In this document: one piece after another, positions 57,853 through 64,000 of the stretch
Position numbering within the stretch: position 1 is the stretch's first letter
How the letters are laid out: each line of letters begins with the position of its first letter
DNA from: Acetobacter sacchari
GTDB lineage: Bacteria > Pseudomonadota > Alphaproteobacteria > Acetobacterales > Acetobacteraceae
DNA: 64,000 nt
Direction: 5' to 3'
Assembly (NCBI RefSeq): GCF_017377715.1
Contig: NZ_JAFVMF010000004.1
Location: forward strand, 124,001 to 188,000
Notes under the pieces: model-generated
The model's database searches: none
What the model saw: only the letters and a program-made list of their open reading frames with translations
What the model was told of the DNA's origin: nothing
Program-made: the position numbers and the translations under genes

Positions 57853-59682
57853 ATGATACATACCGTCCTGAACGAGGTCACCGCCCGGATCATCGAGCGA
57901 AGCCGCCCTTCGCGCGAGGCTTATCTGAGGCGCGTCTCCGACGCCGCGAGCAGCGGGCCCGTGCGTCAGGCCCTGGGTTGCGCCAATCAGGCGCACGCCT
58001 TCGCGGGGTGCGGCACGTCGGACAAGGAAAGACTCCGCGACGGGCCGGGGGCGAGCCTCGCCATCGTTACGGCCTACAACGACATGCTCTCCGCCCATCG
58101 CCCTTACGAGAGCTATCCGGAACTGATCCGCGAAACCGCGCGCGCGGCGGGTGGAGTGGCGATGGTGGCGGGCGGCGTGCCGGCGATGTGCGACGGGGTC
58201 ACGCAGGGCGGGCCCGGAATGGAGCTGTCCCTGTTTTCCCGTGACGTGATTGCGTTGGCCACCGGCGTCGCCCTCTCCCACAATACGTTCGACGCCGCCT
58301 GCTTCCTCGGCATCTGCGACAAGATCGTACCGGGGCTGGTCATCGGGATGCTCGCCTTCGGACATCTGCCGTCGGTGTTGATCCCCGCCGGTCCCATGCC
58401 GTCCGGCCTGTCAAACCCAGAGAAAGCACGCATCCGCCAGCTCTACGCCGAAGGCAAGGCCACCCGCGCCGACCTGCTGAAGGCCGAAGGCGAAGCCTAT
58501 CACGCCCCAGGCACCTGCACGTTCTACGGCACCGCCAACACCAACCAGATGCTGGTGGAAGTCATGGGCCTGCACGTGCCAGGCGCGGCCTTCGTCCAAC
58601 CCGACACGCCCCTGCGCGAGGCGCTCACCCGTTTTGCCACACAGCGCGTCCTTTCCCTGACGGCGCTTGGCGATGAATATGCGCCTGTCGGGCGGATGCT
58701 CGACGAGCGCAGTTTCGTCAACGCCATCGTGGCGCTGCATGCCACCGGAGGCTCGACCAACCACACCATCCATCTGCTGCCCATGGCGGCGGCGGCTGGA
58801 ATCATCCTGACCTGGCAGGATCTGGCGGATCTCGCCGCGATCACACCGCTGCTCTGTCGCATCTATCCCAACGGGCAGGCGGACGTGAACCATTTTCAGG
58901 CTGCTGGCGGCACGCCCTTCCTCATCCGCGAGCTACGCGACGCCGGGCTGCTGCATGCGGACGTGGAGACCGTGATGGGCCGAGGTCTGGACGCCTACGT
59001 GAAAGAACCCTTTCTCGATGACGGTGCGCTCGCCTGGCGCGACGCGCCGGCGGCGAGCGGCGAGGAGACGGTGCTGCGCCCGGCCTCCAGGCCCTTTCAG
59101 CCGACCGGCGGTCTGGCGCTGCTGAAGGGTAACCTCGGTCACGGCGTGGTGAAGACCTCCGCCGTCGCACCGGAGCGTCACGTCATCGAGGCTCCGTGCC
59201 GTGTGTTTGCTTCCCAAGAGGCCGTGCAGGCGGCCTTCAAGGCGGGCGAGTTGCACGGAGACATGGTGTTGGTCGTCCGCTTCCAGGGGCCGAAAGCCAA
59301 TGGCATGCCGGAATTGCATAAGCTGATGCCGCCGCTGGGTGTCTTGCAGGACATGGGATTCAAGGTAGCGCTGGTCACGGACGGCCGCCTGTCCGGCGCG
59401 TCGGGCAAGGTGCTCTCCGCTATCCATGTTACGCCCGAGGCGCTCGAAGGAGGACCGCTGGCGAAGCTGAGGGACGGTGATATCGTCCGCGTCGACGCCG
59501 TCGAGGGCAGCCTCGACGTCCTGACGCCGCAAGCCGAATGGGACGCCCGGACCGAAAGCGTCGCGGATCTCACCTCTGGTCATTACGGTACCGGGCGGGA
59601 ACTGTTCTCCCCGTTCCGTCATCTGGTCGGCCGCGCCGATCACGGCGCCAGCATCTTTGCATTTCATGAAGAACCGGCATGA
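57853..59682 (+). CDS. edd: 6-phosphogluconate dehydratase
   Basis: Edd dehydrates 6-phosphogluconate to 2-keto-3-deoxy-6-phosphogluconate, the first committed Entner-Doudoroff step. 609 residues, typical. An IlvD/Edd enzyme with Fe-S ligand cysteines in the [23 protein letters not shown] and [15 protein letters not shown] blocks; [13 protein letters not shown] and [12 protein letters not shown] are further signatures. Third gene of the operon, with eda directly after. In bacteria lacking full glycolysis this route carries most sugar flux, which fits an acetic acid bacterium. Confidence 0.96.
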   Translation: MIHTVLNEVTARIIERSRPSREAYLRRVSDAASSGPVRQALGCANQAHAFAGCGTSDKERLRDGPGASLAIVTAYNDMLSAHRPYESYPELIRETARAAGGVAMVAGGVPAMCDGVTQGGPGMELSLFSRDVIALATGVALSHNTFDAACFLGICDKIVPGLVIGMLAFGHLPSVLIPAGPMPSGLSNPEKARIRQLYAEGKATRADLLKAEGEAYHAPGTCTFYGTANTNQMLVEVMGLHVPGAAFVQPDTPLREALTRFATQRVLSLTALGDEYAPVGRMLDERSFVNAIVALHATGGSTNHTIHLLPMAAAAGIILTWQDLADLAAITPLLCRIYPNGQADVNHFQAAGGTPFLIRELRDAGLLHADVETVMGRGLDAYVKEPFLDDGALAWRDAPAASGEETVLRPASRPFQPTGGLALLKGNLGHGVVKTSAVAPERHVIEAPCRVFASQEAVQAAFKAGELHGDMVLVVRFQGPKANGMPELHKLMPPLGVLQDMGFKVALVTDGRLSGASGKVLSAIHVTPEALEGGPLAKLRDGDIVRVDAVEGSLDVLTPQAEWDARTESVADLTSGHYGTGRELFSPFRHLVGRADHGASIFAFHEEPA

Positions 59683-59699
59683 GCCGGGGAGGAGTTAAC

Positions 59700-60344
59700 A
59701 TGAGTCAGGGTCATATTCAGGACGGTCTGGAGCACATCCTGCGCCTCGCCCCGGTGGTCCCCGTGGTGATCGTAGAGAGCGTAGCGGAGGCCGTGCCGCT
59801 GGCTCGCGCCCTGGTGAAGGGCGGGCTGAAGGCCATCGAGATCACCTTGCGCACCCCCGCGGGGCTGGACGCGATCCGCGCCGTGGCGGCGGAGGTGGAA
59901 GGGGCTGTGCCCGGCGTGGGCACCGTGCTGACGCCCGGTCAATACAGGCAGGCCGCCCAGGCGGGGGCCAGATTCGCCGTCTCGCCCGGCGCCACGCCCA
60001 GACTGCTGGACGCGGCGGAGGACTCCGGCCTCGCCCCGCTGCCGGGCGTTGCGACAGCCTCCGAGGCGATGGCGCTGATCGAGCGCGACTATCGCTTCGC
60101 GAAGTTCTTCCCTGCCGAGGCGGCGGGCGGGGCGCCATTCCTTGCTTCCATCGCCTCCCCTTTGCCGCAACTGACCTTCTGCCCTACCGGCGGCATCACG
60201 CCGGACATCGCGCCGAGTTACCTGAAACTGCCCAACGTCATCTGCGTCGGGGGCTCCTGGATGGTGAAGCGTAGCGTGATCGCGGCGCAGGACTGGGACG
60301 CCGTTACCCGCGCCGCCGAACAGGCCGCAGCAATAACTGGCTGA
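59700..60344 (+). CDS. eda: KDPG aldolase
   Basis: Eda splits 2-keto-3-deoxy-6-phosphogluconate into pyruvate and glyceraldehyde 3-phosphate. 214 residues from ATG 59700, which has GGAGGAG five bases upstream; an ATG at 59679 overlapping the edd stop is the weaker choice. The Schiff-base Lys is in FAKFFPAEAAGG, the substrate-binding block is AIEITLRTPAGLDAI, and FCPTGGITPDIAPSYL binds the phosphate. Last gene of gntR-controlled importer-gntK-edd-eda; a strong terminator follows. Confidence 0.95.
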   Translation: MSQGHIQDGLEHILRLAPVVPVVIVESVAEAVPLARALVKGGLKAIEITLRTPAGLDAIRAVAAEVEGAVPGVGTVLTPGQYRQAAQAGARFAVSPGATPRLLDAAEDSGLAPLPGVATASEAMALIERDYRFAKFFPAEAAGGAPFLASIASPLPQLTFCPTGGITPDIAPSYLKLPNVICVGGSWMVKRSVIAAQDWDAVTRAAEQAAAITG

Positions 60345-60365
60345 GTGACGAGTTTCGTTTCATGC

Positions 60366-60407
60366 AAGCCGCGCTACCGATATTCGGTGAGCGCGGCTTT
60401 GTTTTTT
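60366..60407 (+). terminator. Rho-independent terminator after eda
   Basis: Ten-base arms AAGCCGCGCT (60366-60375) and AGCGCGGCTT (60390-60399), extended inward by ACCGA/TCGGT with one bulge, followed by TTTGTTTTTT. It separates the eda operon from oprB, which therefore needs its own promoter. Confidence 0.9.
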
Positions 60408-60510
60408 GAGCCAATATTTACAACAACCATTTCATATAAAATGATTTTAACGAGTCCACTTCAAAATCACTTATTCGTGTCCGATCCGCCGATCACCTTT
60501 GCAGGATCTC

Positions 60511-60538
60511 TTGTTAGCGTTAACATGATGCTCATAAT
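60511..60538 (+). promoter_or_regulatory. oprB promoter overlapped by a GntR-type operator
   Basis: Operator TTGTTAGCGTTAACAT (60511-60526) shares its core with the site at 55928. A -35 TTGTTA (60511-60516) and -10 CATAAT (60533-60538), 16 bases apart, fit sigma70. The operator covers the -35, so bound repressor would block oprB. Confidence 0.7.
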
Positions 60539-60558
60539 GAACATTAGTAAGGTTGTGA

Positions 60559-62142
60559 ATGACGAGTTGTGCATTCAGGCAGTGGCGTAACACGAAGAGA
60601 ACAAGCGCGGCGGCGCTGATCGGATATTGCGTTGCAGTCAGCGCGTCGGCTCACGCGCAGGGCTCAGGACCATCCCCCACCCAGCACGATGACAGCGGGC
60701 CTCATGAGGCCGTGACAGAGGACGCGACACCCAACCAGTCATCGTCCGCGTTGGCCATTTCAGCGGACGATCCACCCACCCTTTTCGGCAATCCCTATAA
60801 CCGCGCCCCGTCTTCCCTGGGTACGACCCGCCATGCCGTGACGCCGGTCCCCGACAAACCTTTCTTTCCGGCGTCGTTCCAGGACTGGCTGAAGCAAACG
60901 ACCATGACCGGCGACTGGGGTGGCGAGCGCGTGCGGCTCCAGAACGAAGGTATCAACATCTTCGGTCATTATCTCGAGGACAGCGCCGGAAACCCGGTCG
61001 GCGGCCGCGGGCGCACCGTACGGTACGCGCATGAAGTAGCCGTTGGGGCTGATGTGAATTTCGCCCAGCTCACGGGCCATAATATCGGAATCTTCCATAT
61101 CCTCATGACTGAGCGCGCCGGGCAAGGCATCGGGCAGCAACTGCCGGCTCTGAACAGTCCGCAGGAGATTTTCGGATCGGGAGAGACGATCCGTTTCACG
61201 CGGCTCTCGTTCGAAAGACAGTTCGGACGATATGTCGACGCCGAGATCGGGTGGATCAATACGGAAAACGACTTCGCTCAGTCCACGACCCATTGGGGCA
61301 TGAATCTGTATTGCCAGTTCCAGACAAATGCGATCTGCGGCATGCCGCAGGCGATCGCCAGCAATTCCGGTTATGGCTATTACCCGACCGCGCACCCCGG
61401 CGCGTATATCAAGGTCTTTCCTTTTGGAGATCAGCGCATGCTGGTCTCCGCCGGCATCTACAACGTCGATCCGACGATCTCGAATACAGGCTATGCCTGG
61501 AAGATGGGGCTCCACGGATCGACGGGCGCCTTTCTGCCGTTCCAGATCGGCTGGCATTTCGGCGGCACAGACACGCACGGCGCGTTGCCGACGAATATCA
61601 AGGTCGGCGGCTATTGGGACACCTCTGAAGTCAATAACGTCTACGGCCAGTTCAGAGGATTCCAGATCGCCGGGGTAAACGTAGGCAACCTGCCGATCGA
61701 GAAGGTCCGCGGCCGGTTCGGCGGATGGTTCGAGGGCGACCAGATGCTGCAGCGTGACCGCGCAGATCCGAACCGCTCGACGATCGCGTTTCTGTCCTTT
61801 ACGTGGGGCGATCCCAGAACGGCGATCGCGCCCTATTACATCACCTGGGGCATTGTCCGGAAAGGCACGTTCTGGAACCGCCCGAACGACACCATCAGCA
61901 TTGGCGGAAAATTCAATTTCGTAAATCCCAAGCTTGGGATTTACGCCGCCGATCTTCAGCGGCAGGGTTACACTGACATTCTCAAGCCCAGCGGCGAGCA
62001 TGCCGGTGAGATCAACTACGGCTATCGCCCGGCGCCCTGGCTCACCCTGCGTCCGGGCGTCCAATATATCTGGCATCCGGGTGGCACGAACCGCTACCGC
62101 AACGCCCTGCTGCTCGACATGGAAATGGGGACGACGTTCTGA
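60559..62142 (+). CDS. oprB: OprB-type carbohydrate-selective porin
   Basis: A 527-residue outer-membrane porin with a signal peptide (about 1-34, ending AHAQ). A polar linker leads into the family start (TGDWGGERVRLQNEGINIFGHYLED), and a long barrel follows with conserved blocks FTRLSFERQFGRYVDAEIGWIN, YPTAHPGAYIKVFPFGDQRMLVSAGIY and PGVQYIWHPGGTNRYRNALLL, ending in Phe. Relatives pass glucose and other sugars. It sits behind its own GntR-controlled promoter and ahead of galM and gcd. A 26-base perfect palindrome lies in its coding sequence (61920-61945). Confidence 0.92.
   Translation: MTSCAFRQWRNTKRTSAAALIGYCVAVSASAHAQGSGPSPTQHDDSGPHEAVTEDATPNQSSSALAISADDPPTLFGNPYNRAPSSLGTTRHAVTPVPDKPFFPASFQDWLKQTTMTGDWGGERVRLQNEGINIFGHYLEDSAGNPVGGRGRTVRYAHEVAVGADVNFAQLTGHNIGIFHILMTERAGQGIGQQLPALNSPQEIFGSGETIRFTRLSFERQFGRYVDAEIGWINTENDFAQSTTHWGMNLYCQFQTNAICGMPQAIASNSGYGYYPTAHPGAYIKVFPFGDQRMLVSAGIYNVDPTISNTGYAWKMGLHGSTGAFLPFQIGWHFGGTDTHGALPTNIKVGGYWDTSEVNNVYGQFRGFQIAGVNVGNLPIEKVRGRFGGWFEGDQMLQRDRADPNRSTIAFLSFTWGDPRTAIAPYYITWGIVRKGTFWNRPNDTISIGGKFNFVNPKLGIYAADLQRQGYTDILKPSGEHAGEINYGYRPAPWLTLRPGVQYIWHPGGTNRYRNALLLDMEMGTTF
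61920..61945. repeat. 26-base perfect palindrome inside oprB
   Basis: CGTAAATCCCAAG followed immediately by its exact reverse complement, centred on an AAGCTT. It encodes part of FVNPKLGIYA. No loop separates the arms, so it is a true DNA palindrome rather than a hairpin with a loop. Confidence 0.9.
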
Positions 62143-62189
62143 GCCTCGCTATCCATTCTGTTGTATTCAAACTGCAAGGATTCATCCCG

Positions 62190-63359
62190 ATGTCGGTTCA
62201 TCTTTCCGCTCGTCGCCACATCAGACGCCTCGCCGTGATGGGGACAATTTTCTCGTCCGCATACGGCGTCGCGACCGCAGCGCCTACGGTGTCCGTGGCG
62301 CCCTGGGGGCAACTGTCCGATGGGAGTCAGGTCCAGATCGTGACCTTGAAGAACGACAAGGATGTGACGGTACGGGTCATCACCTATGGCGGCGTCATCC
62401 AGTCGGTCGTGACCCCGGACCACGAAGGGCATCTCGGCGACATCGTGCTCGGCTTCGGCAAGCTTGAGGGATATACGGTCGACTCCGCAAAGGGAGGGCT
62501 GTTCTTCGGCGCCATGATCGGCCGTTACGCCAACCGCCTCGCGGGCGGCGACTTCACGCTCGATGGCAAGAGCTACCATATCGCCGTGACGGCGCCGCCC
62601 AATGCGCTGCATGGAGGCAAACAGGGCTTCGACAAGAAACTCTGGACGCTCGCCGGGCGCCGGGTGGACGGCAAGACGGCGTCCGTCACGCTGGAGCTCG
62701 TCTCGCCGGACGGCGATCAGGGCTTTCCTGGAAAGCTGACGACGAAGGTCACATACAGCCTTGATGACACCAACGCCCTGACGCTCCATTACACGGCGAC
62801 GACCGACGCTCCGACGGTCCTCAACCTGACGAACCACAGCTACTGGAACCTCAATGGCGAGGGCTCCGGGTCGATTGCTCCGGAAATATTAAAGATCGAC
62901 GCCAACCGCTATACGCCCACCGATCCGACGTCGATCCCGACGGGCGAGATCGCGCCCGTCGCCGGTACGCCGCTCGACTTCACGAAGCCCCGCGTGATCG
63001 GCGACCGCCTGCGCGATTCTTTCGCCCAGATGATGTATGCGCGCGGATACGACCACAACTGGGTGATCGACGGCCCGGCCGGCGAGGCCCCTCGGCAGGC
63101 AGCCCATCTTTACGACCCTCGCTCCGGGCGGTCGATGGACGTCCTGACGAGCCAGCCGGGTCTGCAGGTCTATACGTCGAACTCGCTGGACGGCGGCTAC
63201 GCCGGTCTGTCCGGCAAGGCCTATCGCCAGACCGACGCCATCGCCTTCGAGGCTGAGCATTTTCCCGACAGCCCGAACCATCCGTCATTCCCGACGACGG
63301 TGCTCCGTCCGGGGCAGACGTTCGATTACACGACGATCTACCGGTTTTCGAATCAGTGA
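62190..63359 (+). CDS. galM: Secreted aldose 1-epimerase (mutarotase)
   Basis: A 389-residue periplasmic mutarotase with a signal peptide (about 1-30, ending ATAA). It interconverts alpha and beta anomers of glucose or other aldoses. Family blocks: GGVIQSVVTPDHEGHLGDIVLGF, FGAMIGRYANRLAGGDFTL, NALHGGKQGFDKKLW, LNLTNHSYWNLNGEGSG (catalytic His) and AIAFEAEHFPDSPNHPSFP (catalytic Glu). Export and the next gene (membrane glucose dehydrogenase) suggest it supplies the right anomer to Gcd; this is inference. Confidence 0.93.
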   Translation: MSVHLSARRHIRRLAVMGTIFSSAYGVATAAPTVSVAPWGQLSDGSQVQIVTLKNDKDVTVRVITYGGVIQSVVTPDHEGHLGDIVLGFGKLEGYTVDSAKGGLFFGAMIGRYANRLAGGDFTLDGKSYHIAVTAPPNALHGGKQGFDKKLWTLAGRRVDGKTASVTLELVSPDGDQGFPGKLTTKVTYSLDDTNALTLHYTATTDAPTVLNLTNHSYWNLNGEGSGSIAPEILKIDANRYTPTDPTSIPTGEIAPVAGTPLDFTKPRVIGDRLRDSFAQMMYARGYDHNWVIDGPAGEAPRQAAHLYDPRSGRSMDVLTSQPGLQVYTSNSLDGGYAGLSGKAYRQTDAIAFEAEHFPDSPNHPSFPTTVLRPGQTFDYTTIYRFSNQ

Positions 63360-63446
63360 GATGATTGATCGAAGCCGTGCCGGGCTTGACGTAACAGCGC
63401 GTCGGCGCCGCGCCCATTCTTCCAATCCGACAGTCCTGGAGACGAC

Positions 63447-64000
63447 ATGAACACGCTCCCTCGCGTACCGAAGCCGGTTGTGCTGACGGCGCTCCTTGTC
63501 GCGTTGATCGGCGTCGCTCTCACCATTGGTGGGGCATGGCTGTCGACGTACGGCGACACGCCCTATTATCTCATCTGCGGCATTGCGATGCTGGCGACCG
63601 CTTTTCTCCTCTATCGCGGCAAGGCGGCGGCTCTCTGGGTCTATGCGGCGATCACGCTCGGCAGCCTGATCTGGGCCGTCACCGAAGCTGGCTTCGATTT
63701 CTGGTCTCTCGTCCCGCGCAGCGACGTGATCGGCATTATAGGCATATGGCTGCTCCTGCCGTTCATCAGGCGTCCGCTGGGAGCCACCCGCGCAACGGTC
63801 GCCCCGCTTGGCGCCAGTCTCGTGCTGACGGTCCTGGTGATCGCATTCTCGCTGACTCAGGACCCCTACTCCCTTGACGGCAAGCTGCCGACTCAGGTCG
63901 CCAACGCCGCACCGGGCGACGCCGCTGCGATGCCTGATTCTGAGTGGCACGATTGGGGCCGCACACAGTATGGCAACCGCTTCTCGCCCTTGAAGCAGAT
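63447..64000 (+). CDS. gcd: Membrane PQQ-dependent glucose dehydrogenase, N-terminal part
   Basis: The window cuts this gene after 184 full codons. The N-terminal ~140 residues hold about five membrane helices (VVLTALLVALIGVALTIGGA, YYLICGIAMLATAFLLY, AALWVYAAITLGSLIWAV, VIGIIGIWLLLPF, GASLVLTVLVIAF), the layout of the glucose/quinate/shikimate dehydrogenase group. The periplasmic quinoprotein domain begins at EWHDWGRTQYGNRFSPLKQ. It oxidises glucose to gluconolactone in the periplasm and passes electrons to ubiquinone. Glucose is favoured over quinate by its neighbours oprB and galM. Confidence 0.88.
   Translation, partial: MNTLPRVPKPVVLTALLVALIGVALTIGGAWLSTYGDTPYYLICGIAMLATAFLLYRGKAAALWVYAAITLGSLIWAVTEAGFDFWSLVPRSDVIGIIGIWLLLPFIRRPLGATRATVAPLGASLVLTVLVIAFSLTQDPYSLDGKLPTQVANAAPGDAAAMPDSEWHDWGRTQYGNRFSPLKQ

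Overview
The window reads as chromosome of an alphaproteobacterium of the acetic-acid-bacteria type (Acetobacteraceae). This is an inference from three things: GC-rich coding sequence with a strong third-position GC bias; a periplasmic sugar-oxidation set (OprB porin, secreted mutarotase, the start of a membrane PQQ glucose dehydrogenase) next to a complete Entner-Doudoroff branch; and alphaproteobacterial neighbourhoods such as PBP1A-prfB and nrdR-nusB-thiL. I cannot name genus or species from the sequence alone.

Layout. 1-5.8 kb: LOG-family hydrolase, tRNA-Pro(CGG), a secreted glycine-rich protein, a lytic-transglycosylase-like protein, and a translationally coupled M20 peptidase-pdxA-pdxJ unit. 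5.9-13.0 kb: a visibly AT-rich six-gene block, all on the minus strand. It holds an acyl carrier protein, an FkbH-type glyceryl-ACP enzyme, a secreted protein of unknown family, and three tandem paralogues with N-terminal TPR-like repeats and a C-terminal papain-like DUF1796-type domain. This block is the best candidate for an undescribed system. 13.1-17.2 kb: a TonB energising operon (tonB, exbB, two exbD, TPR protein) ending in a good terminator. 18-23 kb: PBP1A, prfB with a textbook +1 programmed frameshift, and glutathione peroxidase.

23-43 kb is ordinary core and transport sequence: a nucleoside transporter, a secreted protein, an OprP-type porin behind a citrate/tricarballylate-type MFS carrier, lpxB, a PCu(A)C-like protein, nrdR-nusB-thiL (nusB carries a hexanucleotide repeat tract), dienelactone hydrolase, an MFS carrier with a CocE-type hydrolase, a class II aldolase, an amidase lipoprotein and a secreted amidohydrolase. 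43.2-44.4 kb is a lone, AT-rich HNH nuclease. 44.4-51.6 kb holds gltD-gltB and an NAD(P)-binding epimerase-like protein. 51.9-54.7 kb holds a histidine kinase/response regulator pair divergent from an OB-fold-like exported protein.

54.9-64 kb is a coherent sugar-acid module. Glucose would cross the outer membrane through OprB, be mutarotated by a secreted GalM and oxidised by Gcd in the periplasm. The resulting gluconate would be imported by an MFS carrier, phosphorylated by GntK and degraded by Edd and Eda. A LacI-type regulator sits divergent from the importer. The same operator-like palindrome (core TGTTAGCGTTAACA) occurs before the importer and again over the predicted -35 of oprB, which ties the two halves into one regulon. 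The window ends inside gcd.
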